This document shows positions 41,982 to 50,513 of a DNA stretch of 64,000 bases, piece after piece. Each line of letters begins with the position of its first letter. The stretch's first letter is position 1. Under the pieces are notes generated by a model that saw only the letters and a list, made by a program, of their open reading frames with translations, was not told where the DNA came from and did not search any database. Source of the DNA: Inquilinus sp042743185. GTDB taxonomy: Bacteria; Pseudomonadota; Alphaproteobacteria; DSM-16000; Inquilinaceae. The stretch spans positions 79,849 through 143,848 of the forward strand of contig NZ_JBHYMS010000013.1 of the NCBI RefSeq assembly GCF_042743185.1. Reading direction: 5' to 3'. Both the position numbers and the translations under genes were made by a program.

Positions 41982-42710
41982 TCAGGGGAGCGGCACGGGC
42001 AGCTCGTCATCCTCGTCCTCCTCGTCCTCGATCGGCGGGTCGTCATCCGGGCCGAAATCGTCGGCCTTGAAGGCCAGGATGGTGTCGCGCACCGACTCGT
42101 AGGTGGTCAGCCGGGCGTCGGACAGGACCGCCCCGGTGTCGGCGAAGCGGCGCAGCAGGCGCGGCCGCTTGGTGGTGAAGACCAGCGTCGCCTCGCGCCG
42201 CCTGGCGTCGACCAGGCGCTCGCACCAGTCGCGGAAGCCGGGCGGCCCGCCGATCAGCGATTCGTCGGCCAGATAGATGTCGAAGGGCAGGGCGTAGGCG
42301 GTGGTGAACAGCAGGCGGCTGCGCTTGTCGCCGGTATAGGCGGAGAACGGCTTGTCGAAATCGGCGCCGATGCCGCTATGCGTCTCGACGAAGCGGATCA
42401 CCTCGGACGCGTCGGCGCCGTAGATGCGGGCGGTGAACCAGACATTCTCCCGCCCGGTCATGGTGCTGACAAAGGGGCCGGCGGTGCCGACCAGGAACGA
42501 CACCCGCCCCTGGCGCAGCACCCGGCCGGAATCCGGCGGGATGGAGCCTGCGATCAGGCGGATCAGGGTCGATTTGCCGGCGCCGCGCCGGCCCAGGATG
42601 CCGACGGTCTTGCCCGGCTCGAACACGGCGCTCAGCTCGTCGAGCACCAGCTTGCTGTGGCCGCTGCCATGCGACTTGTAGCGCTTGGTGACTCGGTCCA
42701 GCACGATCAT
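41982..42710 (-). CDS. kpsT: Capsular polysaccharide ABC exporter ATPase, KpsT-like, with unusual signature and acidic tail
   Basis: The 242-residue ATPase of the capsule exporter has Walker A GRRGAGKST (about residues 40-48) and Walker B FDIYLADES (about 155). In the signature position it has FSAYTGDKRSRLL where KpsT-type ATPases normally have YSSGM. The last 25 residues are strongly acidic (DDFGPDDDPPIEDEEDEDDE). The start at 42710 overlaps the kpsM stop by 4 bases (ATGA). Partner of the KpsM permease, it should energise export of the finished lipid-linked polymer. The changed signature may mean altered ATP use or a family variant; function is inferred from context. Confidence 0.9.
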   Translation of the reverse strand: MIVLDRVTKRYKSHGSGHSKLVLDELSAVFEPGKTVGILGRRGAGKSTLIRLIAGSIPPDSGRVLRQGRVSFLVGTAGPFVSTMTGRENVWFTARIYGADASEVIRFVETHSGIGADFDKPFSAYTGDKRSRLLFTTAYALPFDIYLADESLIGGPPGFRDWCERLVDARRREATLVFTTKRPRLLRRFADTGAVLSDARLTTYESVRDTILAFKADDFGPDDDPPIEDEEDEDDELPVPLP

Positions 42711-43513
42711 TTCGCGGCCATCCGGCGGCGCCGCGACGCCCGCTCCATGATCAGGCCGAGGAAGACCGAGCCGAGCGCCCAGTACAGCAGGTAGGTCTTG
42801 TCCAGGCACAGCGTCGGATAGGTCAGGTAGAAGCCGGTGCGGAACCATTCCACGCCATGCAGCACCGGATTCCAGACCAGCCAGTCGCGGATCTGCGTCG
42901 GCATGAAGTCGGGCACGTAGAACACGGCGCTGAGGAACAGGAGCGACCGGCCGAACACGCCGTAGACCACCGACCACAGCCGGAAGAAGGATCCGATCAC
43001 GCCGTTGACGATGCCGACGCCGATCGCGGTGGTCGCGATCACCAGGAAGGCGGAGATCACCTTCAGCGGCTGGATCGGCGCCGCCTCCGGCACCCCCATC
43101 ACGATGTGGATGAAGCTGAACAGCAGGATCGCCACGACCGCCAGCTGCAGCGTCTCCAGGAAGGACCGGGCCAGCATCAGGTCGAGCGGCTTCACCAGCG
43201 GCACGCCCTTGGTCAGCCCGCTGCCGCGCAGCGACGTCATCGCCTTGGACGAGATGTGCAGGAAGGTGAAGTACGGGATCATGCCGGTGCCGAGGAACAG
43301 CAGCATGCTGGTGCCGAAATCCGCCTGCCGGCCGATGGCGGCGAACACCGTCATCATCATGGTGAGCTGCAGCATCGGCTCGAGCATCTCGAGCAGGTAG
43401 CTGAGGCGCGAATGCTTGGCGTGCATCCGCATCTCGCGCAGCATCAGCGACACCACGACCCGGACCTGGACCGCCAGGGCCGTGCCAAAGCGGGGCCGCG
43501 CCAGCGCGGTCAT
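42707..43513 (-). CDS. kpsM: Capsular polysaccharide ABC exporter permease, KpsM-like
   Basis: The 268-residue ABC2-type membrane protein has six hydrophobic segments. It has the KpsM-like start (VVVSLMLREMRMHAKHSRLSYLLEMLEPML), the amphipathic LRGSGLTKGVPLVKPLDLMLARSFLET, and the C-terminal block FYVPDFMPTQIRDWLVWNPVLHGVEWFRTGFYLTYPTL. Together with KpsT it forms the inner-membrane exporter. It follows kpsE by 48 bp and is translationally coupled to kpsT. Length and topology are normal for the family. Confidence 0.93.
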   Translation of the reverse strand: MTALARPRFGTALAVQVRVVVSLMLREMRMHAKHSRLSYLLEMLEPMLQLTMMMTVFAAIGRQADFGTSMLLFLGTGMIPYFTFLHISSKAMTSLRGSGLTKGVPLVKPLDLMLARSFLETLQLAVVAILLFSFIHIVMGVPEAAPIQPLKVISAFLVIATTAIGVGIVNGVIGSFFRLWSVVYGVFGRSLLFLSAVFYVPDFMPTQIRDWLVWNPVLHGVEWFRTGFYLTYPTLCLDKTYLLYWALGSVFLGLIMERASRRRRMAAK

Positions 43514-43561
43514 GGCGCGGCTCCGGACAGGCGGGCGATCATCGGCGTCATTCCGTCCGCC

Positions 43562-45106
43562 TCAGATCATGTGGTCGCGCACGGAGTGCACCGTGAGCAT
43601 GGTGATGGCCCAGGCCACGAAGGCGATCAGGAACACGATCAGCACGTCCTCGACCCGCTCCGGATACAGCGCGAACTCGGCCAGCTGCGGCTCGACATAG
43701 GGCATCAGATAGGTACGGTCGGACATGGCGCTGCTGCGCACCTGGTCCAGCGCCGTCAGCATGTTCTGGTAGCTCTGCTGCGCGAACTGCAGCTCGAGCC
43801 GGATGTCCTCGTAGTCCGACAGCGTCGCGGCGTAGCCTTCCTGGGACGGGTTGGCGCCGCCCGGGGCGGTGCCGGCGCCGAGCTCGCCCTCGATCTTGTT
43901 CAGCTGGTCCCGGGTCGCGGCGATGTTGTTCTTCAAGACCTTGATGGTCGGCGCGTCCGGCGACATGTGGGTCGACAGCGAGGTCAGCTGCGCCTCCATC
44001 TGCGCCAGGTTGGTGCGCAGCTGCAGCGACAGGCCGAGGGTGGAGGACGCGCTGGTCGACAGGTCCGGCGTCTGCTGCACGTTGCGGAACTGGCGCAGCT
44101 TGGCGGTGACCTCGCGCAGCCGGTCCTCGGCATTCTTGACGTCGCGCTCGGCGAAGCGGACCGAATCCTCCCGGGCGCGCTCGGCGATGCGGTTGACCAG
44201 ATCTTCGCTGGAGGCGATCAGCGCCTTGGCGACGCGCAGCGACTCCTCGGGCGTGAAGGCGCGGACCTGGACGATCGAGATGCCGGTCGACACGTCGAAG
44301 CTGGCGTCGACCCGGTTCTGCCAGTACTTCACCAGCTTCTCGATCGGCACGGTGGGGTCCAGCCGGGCTAGGTAGTCGGCATCCTTGTTGCTGTAGACCG
44401 CGCGCAGGTCGACGGTCTTCAGCAGGTCGTTCACCGCCTCGCGGCTGGTGATGTAGTCGGCGACGATGAAGTTGTCGCTGAACGCCGACAGCCGGGCCGA
44501 CTGGCCCAGCGCGGCGCCGACCAGGTCGGTGGTCGCCGAGGACGCCGAGGCGTTCGAGGATTTCACCGCGAAGCGGAACTCGGAGACGTACTGGTCGGCG
44601 GCGACGTAGAGGTAGTAGGCCGCGCCCAGCGCGGTCGGCAGCACCACCATCAGCAGCAGCGACAGCCAGAACCCGGCCGACAGCCGGGCCTTGCGGCTGG
44701 GCAGCCGCAGCGTCTCGGTCGGGGTGTCGAAGCGGCGCTCGAGGGGCGTGCGCCGGGCCGTCGGCGGCGGCGCCGACCGCACTGCCGGCACGTCGCGGAA
44801 GCCGGTCACCAGCTCATCGGCCGGCCGCCGCCTGCTGGGCAGCGAGGTGATCTTGGCATCGGCCGGGGCAGTCTCGGTTTCGGCCGCCGCCGCCCCCTCA
44901 TGACCGGGGCTCTCATGACCGGGCGAAGCCCCGCCGCGGCGGGCCGCCATCCTGGCCCGGGCGGCGCGCAGCTCGGCAATCGTCCGCCGCGACCCGCCCG
45001 CGTCCTGGGAGGCATCCTGGGACTCCGGGACCGAGGCCTGCTGGTCCAGCTTTTCAGAGAGGTCTTCCGAGGGGTTGTCCGGTGTCTTGCCCAAGCCATA
45101 CCTCAC
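43562..45106 (-). CDS. kpsE: Capsule export inner-membrane/periplasmic adaptor, KpsE/RkpR-like
   Basis: The 514-residue polysaccharide co-polymerase-type protein has a long cytosolic, charged and disordered N-terminus (about 1-140, Arg/Ala-rich). It then has the first membrane helix (SAGFWLSLLLMVVLPTALGAAYYLY), a large coiled-coil periplasmic part (IAERAREDSVRFAERDVKNAEDRLREVTAKLRQF), and the second helix near the end (VLIVFLIAFVAWAITMLTVHSVRDH). It connects KpsMT with the outer-membrane lipoprotein. The N-terminal region is longer than usual for KpsE (about 380 residues). The start is a GTG at 45106 with a poor ribosome site; a TTG 12 bases further in has GAGG and is an alternative. Confidence 0.92.
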   Translation of the reverse strand: MRYGLGKTPDNPSEDLSEKLDQQASVPESQDASQDAGGSRRTIAELRAARARMAARRGGASPGHESPGHEGAAAAETETAPADAKITSLPSRRRPADELVTGFRDVPAVRSAPPPTARRTPLERRFDTPTETLRLPSRKARLSAGFWLSLLLMVVLPTALGAAYYLYVAADQYVSEFRFAVKSSNASASSATTDLVGAALGQSARLSAFSDNFIVADYITSREAVNDLLKTVDLRAVYSNKDADYLARLDPTVPIEKLVKYWQNRVDASFDVSTGISIVQVRAFTPEESLRVAKALIASSEDLVNRIAERAREDSVRFAERDVKNAEDRLREVTAKLRQFRNVQQTPDLSTSASSTLGLSLQLRTNLAQMEAQLTSLSTHMSPDAPTIKVLKNNIAATRDQLNKIEGELGAGTAPGGANPSQEGYAATLSDYEDIRLELQFAQQSYQNMLTALDQVRSSAMSDRTYLMPYVEPQLAEFALYPERVEDVLIVFLIAFVAWAITMLTVHSVRDHMI

Positions 45107-45214
45107 GAGAGTCGGGGCGGCTGCGGTTCCGTTCGCTGCACCGCAGCATAGCAGAGAGGGTGCCCTGAGGAAACCTTCGAAACCACCAAACCTTTTTTCT
45201 CCGCCCTGGATTCT

Positions 45215-46624
45215 TCAACGAAACCTTTGGTCGGCGTCCGCCAGAACCGGCGTCCCGGCGGCCGCTTCCGGCTCCGCCACGGCCGGCATCCGCGCCCCGG
45301 CCGGCAGCAGCCGCCGGTACATCTCGGCCAGCCGGGCGCGGTAGCGGTCGGGCGAGTACAGGGCCGCCTGACGGGCGCCGCGCTGCGCCAGATCGCCGCG
45401 CAGCTCGGCATTGCCGTCGAGAGCGCGGATCGCATCGGCCAGCGCGTAGGTGTCGTAGGGGTCGACCAGCAGCGCCGCGTCGCCCGCGACCTCCGGCACG
45501 GCGCCCTCGGTCGAGGCCAGCACCGGCGTGCCCAGGCGCATCGCCTCCAGCACCGGCAGGCCGAAACCCTCGTAGAGCGACGGGAAGGTCACCGCCTTGG
45601 CGCCGCGGATCAGGCTGACCAGCAGCGGGAAGGGGGCGTAGTCGATGCGCAGCACCCGGTTGCGGGTGAAGGTCAGGGTGTCGACCTGCTCCAGGTAGCG
45701 GATGGTCGAATCGTTCAGCAGCTTCAGCTCCTGGTCGGTCTTCCAGGCCAGCTTGCCGATGATCACCAGCGGCGTCTTGATCTGGCTGGCGAGATAGCCC
45801 TCGATCAGCCGGCCGATGTTCTTCTTCGGCTCGATCGCGCCGAAATAGAGCAGGTAGCCCTTGTGGGTCAGGTTGAAGGTGCCCTCGACCTCGCGCTTGA
45901 CCGCCTCTTCCGGCTTGTCGGCGTATTTCGCCGGGATGTCGACCGCCTGGTAGGTGTTGGTGATGCGCTCCTCGGGGTAGCCGAACAGGTCGACGATGTC
46001 GCGCTTCGAGGTCTCCGACACCGTGACGATGTGGTCGGCCTTCCGCAGCAGCATCCGCACCAGCCGGTGGTAGCGGCGCTTGTTGTCCAGCGTGGTGTAG
46101 GGCAGCCGCAGCGGCACCAGGTCGTGGATGGTGTAGATGTTGCGGGTGCCGGCCATGCGCAGCGGCAGCGGATAGGTCCAGTGCATCAGCTGCGGGGTGT
46201 CGCGCAGCGACACCGTCATCCGGTTGCGGTAGATGGCGAAATGCCGGTAGGCGCGGTTCCACAGGTCCGGCACCGAGCTGATGCTGTCGTAATAGGGCAT
46301 CCGCGACCGATAGGTCCGGGCGATCACCTTGCCGGTGATCGGCACCGGCTTGGCCCGCACGCCCGCCGGCGAATGGATCAGCTCGTTGACGTAGCGCAGG
46401 AACTCCAGCCAGCGCGGCGGCTCGCCGACATTGGTGGGGTCGAAGAAGGCGATCTCGCGCAGCAGCTGCTGGGTGCTCGGCGCCGCCTTGCCGCCATACA
46501 GCACCTCGGTCCGGTAGCCGAGATTGTGCAGCTCGTAGCTGAGGTTGCGGGCATAGGTCGCCACCCCGGTGCCGGTTTCGAGGCCAAGATTGTAGCCGTC
46601 GATCATGATCGTTTGAGACGTCAC
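45215..46624 (-). CDS. Glycosyltransferase family 4 (mannosyltransferase-like)
   Basis: The 469-residue GT-B enzyme starts at a GTG (46624) with CAGGACCA before it, giving MTSQTIMIDGYNLGLETGTGVATYARNL, the donor-loop start of GT4 proteins. Later blocks are YTIHDLVPLRLPYTTLDNK, YLLYFGAIEPKKNIGRLIEGYL and FPSLYEGFGLPVLEAMRLGTPVLAST, with both Glu of the E-x7-E motif. It is the first gene of the operon continuing with kpsE-kpsM-kpsT. With GDP-mannose genes close by, a mannosyltransferase is the natural guess. The extension to 46720 is Arg/His-rich and not family-like. Confidence 0.9.
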   Translation of the reverse strand: MTSQTIMIDGYNLGLETGTGVATYARNLSYELHNLGYRTEVLYGGKAAPSTQQLLREIAFFDPTNVGEPPRWLEFLRYVNELIHSPAGVRAKPVPITGKVIARTYRSRMPYYDSISSVPDLWNRAYRHFAIYRNRMTVSLRDTPQLMHWTYPLPLRMAGTRNIYTIHDLVPLRLPYTTLDNKRRYHRLVRMLLRKADHIVTVSETSKRDIVDLFGYPEERITNTYQAVDIPAKYADKPEEAVKREVEGTFNLTHKGYLLYFGAIEPKKNIGRLIEGYLASQIKTPLVIIGKLAWKTDQELKLLNDSTIRYLEQVDTLTFTRNRVLRIDYAPFPLLVSLIRGAKAVTFPSLYEGFGLPVLEAMRLGTPVLASTEGAVPEVAGDAALLVDPYDTYALADAIRALDGNAELRGDLAQRGARQAALYSPDRYRARLAEMYRRLLPAGARMPAVAEPEAAAGTPVLADADQRFR

Positions 46625-46931
46625 GGCGTGGTCCTGCTGTCCTGCGACTCGAAGCGAAGGCTCCGGCACACCCCGATGGCGGTGCGCTGTATCGGAACAC
46701 AGCTGCGACCGTGCCGCCATCAGAGATTTGGCATGCCCCTATAGATATAAAACCTAAAGCGGTCCACGAAAACAGGAATTTGAGGTTCGCAATCCTGGAT
46801 GCCGCACTCTGCCTTGGTTTCAGGATTCGAATGTGCAAATGTGAGTGTATGTAGCGTTGGCTATCGCATTCGAAATCTGGTATGCACCCAAGCATTCGCG
46901 CCGCGGCGCACAGCAGAGAGACGACGGCTCC
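46625..46931. other. 307-bp divergent promoter region of the capsule export operons
   Basis: It separates the GT4/kpsE/M/T unit (minus) from the export lipoprotein unit (plus). The AT-rich TATAGATATAAAACCTAAA at 46740-46758 stands out and could be a -10 region or a MucR-type binding site. Further AT-rich bases run to 46870. No precise promoter is claimed. Confidence 0.4.
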
Positions 46932-48116
46932 ATGACCTGGCGACTGGCTTGGCTCGTTCCTGCCGTTCTCGCGCTCCCCGCCTGTGGCGAGCTGCCGAGC
47001 AACGGTCCCCTGGCGGGCCAGATTCTGGCGTCGGGCGAGAAGGCGTCGGCGGCGGAGGCGGCCAAGGAGGTCGACACCCGCTACGCCATCGTCGATCTCA
47101 ACGAGACCACGATCTCGGCGTTCAGCCGGGCGCCGCGGCCCAGCCTGATGCAGCGCTTCGGCGACAAGGCGCCGGCGCCGTCGCAGCAGATCGGCGTCGG
47201 CGACACCGTCTCGGTGTCGATCTGGGAGGCGGGCACCGGCCTGTTCGCCGCCGGTGGCGGCGTCACCCCGACCGGCGCCGACGGGGCACACAGCGTCACT
47301 TTGCCGCCCCAGGTCGTCGACCAGCGCGGCAACATCTCCGTGCCCTATGCGGCCACGCCGATCCGCGCCGTCGGGCGGACCCCGACCCAGGTCGCCGATG
47401 CGATCGAGAAGGCGCTGACCAGCCAGGCCAGCCAGCCGCAGGTGATCGTGACGGTGCCGGAATCGAGTTCCGCCTCGGCCTCGGTTCTGGGCGACCAGAC
47501 CGGCGCCGCGCGGGTGCCGCTCAACATCAGGGGCGAAAGGCTGCTCGACGTCGTCGCCCAGGGCGGCGGCATCCGGTCGCAGCCGGCCGAGACCTTCATC
47601 ACCCTGACCCGGGCCGGGGTGTCGGAAACGGTCGGTCTTCCGACCCTCCTGCAGAACCCGGGCGAGAACATCTACATCCAGCCCGACGACACCATCTACG
47701 TCACCCGCCGGCCGCAGACCTACACGGCGCTCGGCGCGGTCAGCAGCTCCGGCGAGCTGCCGATCGACCAGGAGCCGTTCACCCTGGCCCAGGCGGTGGG
47801 CCGGTCCGGCGGGCTGGCGCCGAACGCCGCCGATGCCAGCGCCGTCTTCGTCTTCCGCTTCGAATCGCGGGCGGTGTTCCAGTCGATGCGGCCGACCTCG
47901 CCGCTGCTCGCCGCACGGCAGGCGGTGCCGGTGGTCTACCGGCTCAGCTTCGAGGATCCGCGCGGCTTCTTCTACGCCCAGCAATTCCCGGTGCGCCCCC
48001 GTGACATGATCTATGTCGGCACCGCGTCCTCGGTCGAGTTCCTCAAGTTCCTGTCGGTGGTGCGCGGCGCGATCTCGGTCGGCACCCCGGCGACCACGGT
48101 GGTATCGGGCGGCTGA
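46932..48116 (+). CDS. Polysaccharide export outer-membrane lipoprotein (Wza/KpsD family)
   Basis: The 394-residue lipoprotein, MTWRLAWLVPAVLALPACGEL, has the lipobox LPAC with Cys18. It has the Poly_export domain (QIGVGDTVSVSIWEAGTG, then DQRGNISVPYAATPIRAVGRTPTQVADAIEKAL), then SLBB-type repeats (TYTALGAVSSSGELPIDQEPFTLAQAVGRSGGL). It ends with VRPRDMIYVGTASSVEFLKFLSVV. It should form the outer-membrane channel for the polymer exported by KpsMTE. A longer frame beginning at 46845 would hide the signal peptide. The next gene begins 25 bp downstream with a good ribosome site, so the two are probably one operon. Confidence 0.92.
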   Translation: MTWRLAWLVPAVLALPACGELPSNGPLAGQILASGEKASAAEAAKEVDTRYAIVDLNETTISAFSRAPRPSLMQRFGDKAPAPSQQIGVGDTVSVSIWEAGTGLFAAGGGVTPTGADGAHSVTLPPQVVDQRGNISVPYAATPIRAVGRTPTQVADAIEKALTSQASQPQVIVTVPESSSASASVLGDQTGAARVPLNIRGERLLDVVAQGGGIRSQPAETFITLTRAGVSETVGLPTLLQNPGENIYIQPDDTIYVTRRPQTYTALGAVSSSGELPIDQEPFTLAQAVGRSGGLAPNAADASAVFVFRFESRAVFQSMRPTSPLLAARQAVPVVYRLSFEDPRGFFYAQQFPVRPRDMIYVGTASSVEFLKFLSVVRGAISVGTPATTVVSGG

Positions 48117-48141
48117 TCGCCGCCGCGGAGGAGGCGGCGCC

Positions 48142-49611
48142 ATGCCGGTCGTGCCTGAGCTGATCGGCCTGGCCGGCGGCGCCGTCGCCTGGGAGGCGGT
48201 GGACGCCCTGGCCCGGCCACGGCGGGGAATGTTCGGCGGCAGCCGCGCCGCCATCGCCGGCCGGGCGGTCGTGTTCCTGCTGCTGCTCGGCGCCTGGCTC
48301 GGCCTGTTCGGCCGCTTCTGGTTCGCCCTCGTCGCCAGCCTGGTGACCCTCGCCATCCTGGTGGCGATCTCGAACGCCAAGCGGCGCAGCCTCTACGAGC
48401 CGCTGGTGTTCTCGGACTTCGCCTTCATCCTGCCGATGCTGCGGCATCCGAGCCTGTTCTATATCGAGCGGCGCGAAGGCCTGGTCCTGATCGGGGCCGC
48501 CGCGCTGCTGGTCGCGGTGATCGCCGCCTGGGTCGGGCTGGAGCCGCGCAGCATTCCCGTGCCGGCGCAGCTGGCGCTGCTGGCGGGCGAGGCCGTGCTG
48601 CTCGGCGTCGCGGCCTTCGTTTCCTGGCCGAAGGCGCTGACCTTTGCCGATCCCTGCGATCCGCGCGACACGGTCCGGCGTTTCGGTCTGGCCCTGTCGC
48701 TGCCGACCGCCTGGCTGCGCTGGCGGGGCGAGGGCCGCCGGCCCTTGCCCGTGCCGCCGTCGGACGATCCCCGCGAGGATGTCGACGCCGTGATCGTGGT
48801 GCAGTCCGAATCCTTCATGGATCTGCGCCGCATCGGCATCGCGACGGAGCTGCCGGAGTTCGACCGGCTCAGGTCCCGCGCCCTGGTCCATGGCCTGCTC
48901 GAGGTGCCGTGCTTCGGCGCCTACACGCTGCGGCCGGAGATCTCGGCGATCACCGGCCTCGGCGCGGAGGAGCAATCCTTCGACGGTCTCCATCCGTATC
49001 TGCGGCCGCGGCGCTTCGCCCCGGCCTCGCTGGCGGCGACGCTGCGGCGCCAGGGCTGGCGCACGGTGTTCCTGCACCCCTATGACGAGCGCTTCTTCCG
49101 CCGCAATGAGGCCATTCCGGCGCTGGGCTTCGAGCGCTTCATCGGCCAGCGCGACCTGCCGGATGCCGAACGCCGCGGCTACTACATCTCCGACGCCGCG
49201 GTCGCCGGGGTGATCGAGGACGAACTGCGGCGGGCGCGGGAAGACAGGGTCAAGCTGTTCCTGGTCTGCGTCACCATGGAGGCGCACGACCCTTTTCGCC
49301 CGGGCCGTGTGCCGGGCCGGGACGAGCCCTTGCCGCAATACCTGCACCATATCGGCCACGCCGATGCGATGCTGGCCCGGCTGACGGCGCATTTCGACGC
49401 GGCGGCGGAGCGGGTGCTGCTGGCCTTCTACGGCGACCACGCGCCGGTGCTGAAGGAGGTCGATCCGGAGCGCGAGCGGCGCACCGATTTCATGATCCTG
49501 GATTGCGGTCGCGACGCGCTTCGGCCGGCGGGCACCGCGGCGGTGCAGTGGCGGCCGGAACAGATCAACCGCTTCATCCGCTCCTGGCTCGGCGGCGATC
49601 GCGGCGTCTGA
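48142..49611 (+). CDS. Membrane sulfatase/LTA-synthase-type phosphotransferase (RkpI-like candidate)
   Basis: The 489-residue protein has a hydrophobic N-terminus with about four helices (AIAGRAVVFLLLLGAWLGLFG and on, to residue 180). An alkaline-phosphatase-superfamily domain then follows. It shows DAVIVVQSESFMDL (metal site start), CFGAYTLRPEISAITGL (nucleophile region, a Thr in AYTLR), VTMEAHDPF and LLAFYGDHAPVLKE (metal His). Such enzymes move phosphoglycerol or phosphoethanolamine groups onto surface glycans. GGAGGAGGCGGC precedes the start at 48142. In rhizobial rkp loci a membrane protein (RkpI) accompanies RkpA/G/H/J, and this could be its counterpart, but that is inference. Confidence 0.85.
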   Translation: MPVVPELIGLAGGAVAWEAVDALARPRRGMFGGSRAAIAGRAVVFLLLLGAWLGLFGRFWFALVASLVTLAILVAISNAKRRSLYEPLVFSDFAFILPMLRHPSLFYIERREGLVLIGAAALLVAVIAAWVGLEPRSIPVPAQLALLAGEAVLLGVAAFVSWPKALTFADPCDPRDTVRRFGLALSLPTAWLRWRGEGRRPLPVPPSDDPREDVDAVIVVQSESFMDLRRIGIATELPEFDRLRSRALVHGLLEVPCFGAYTLRPEISAITGLGAEEQSFDGLHPYLRPRRFAPASLAATLRRQGWRTVFLHPYDERFFRRNEAIPALGFERFIGQRDLPDAERRGYYISDAAVAGVIEDELRRAREDRVKLFLVCVTMEAHDPFRPGRVPGRDEPLPQYLHHIGHADAMLARLTAHFDAAAERVLLAFYGDHAPVLKEVDPERERRTDFMILDCGRDALRPAGTAAVQWRPEQINRFIRSWLGGDRGV

Positions 49612-49694
49612 ACCGGCCGTCGGCGCATGCGGCCGGGAACCTGCTTCGGGGTCCGGCCGTCATAGCAGGAGCAACGGAGTCACGGGGACAGGCC

Positions 49695-50504
49695 ATGCTG
49701 ACCCTCGATCGACGTTTCGAGTTTCGCGGCCAGGCCGTGGCCTGGGGCGCGATCGGCGACGGGCCGCCGCTCGTCCTGCTGCACGGCACGCCCTTCTCGT
49801 CCCAGGTCTGGCGCCGGATCGCGCCGCTGGCGGCGACGCGCCGGCGGGTCCATGTCTTCGACCTGCTGGGCTACGGGCAATCGGAGCAGCGCGACGGCCA
49901 GGACGTGTCCCCGGCCGTGCAGACCGTGCTGTTCGCCGCCCTGCTGCGGGAATGGGGATTGGAGCAACCGGAGGTCCTGGCCCATGATCTCGGCGGCATG
50001 ACCGCGCTGCGGGCCCATTATCTCGAAGGCTGCCGCTACCGCCGCCTGACCCTGGTCGATCCGGTGGCGCTGCCGCCGTCCGGCTCGCCCTTCTTCCGCC
50101 ACGTCGCGGTGCATGAGCAGGCCTTCGCCGGGCTGCCGGACTATGCCCATGACGCCCTGCTGCGGGCCTATATCCAAGGGTCGGCGCGCGATCCTCTCAC
50201 CGAGGAAGCCATGGCGATCTACATGCGGCCCTGGCAGGGGGAGACGGGGCGCCCGGCCTTCTACCGGCAGATCGCGCAGATGCACGACCGCTATCTCGAG
50301 GAGATCGAGCCGTCATACGGCCCGATGGCCTGGCCGGTCGAGATCCTCTGGGGCGAGGAGGATGCCTGGATCCCGATCGTGCAGGGCGAGCGGCTGGCGG
50401 CGAAGCTGACCGACGGCGCACTGACCCGCGTGGCGGATGCCGGCCATCTCATGCAGGAGGACGCGCCGGAGGCGATCGTCGCGGCCCTGTTCCGGGGGAT
50501 GTGA
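49695..50504 (+). CDS. Alpha/beta hydrolase with Asp nucleophile (epoxide hydrolase/haloalkane dehalogenase type)
   Basis: The 269-residue alpha/beta-hydrolase has the oxyanion HGTPF after PPLVLLHG. The nucleophile elbow reads VLAHDLGGMTA, with Asp rather than Ser (about residue 103). The acid is in LWGEEDAWIPIVQG and the His in VADAGHLMQEDAPE. An Asp nucleophile is the rule in epoxide hydrolases and haloalkane or haloacetate dehalogenases. The ATG at 49695 follows GGGACAGGCC. It lies 83 bp after the sulfatase-type gene and converges with a glycosyltransferase gene 9 bp away. A link to the capsule is not evident. Confidence 0.88.
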   Translation: MLTLDRRFEFRGQAVAWGAIGDGPPLVLLHGTPFSSQVWRRIAPLAATRRRVHVFDLLGYGQSEQRDGQDVSPAVQTVLFAALLREWGLEQPEVLAHDLGGMTALRAHYLEGCRYRRLTLVDPVALPPSGSPFFRHVAVHEQAFAGLPDYAHDALLRAYIQGSARDPLTEEAMAIYMRPWQGETGRPAFYRQIAQMHDRYLEEIEPSYGPMAWPVEILWGEEDAWIPIVQGERLAAKLTDGALTRVADAGHLMQEDAPEAIVAALFRGM

Positions 50505-50513
50505 GCGACCGCC

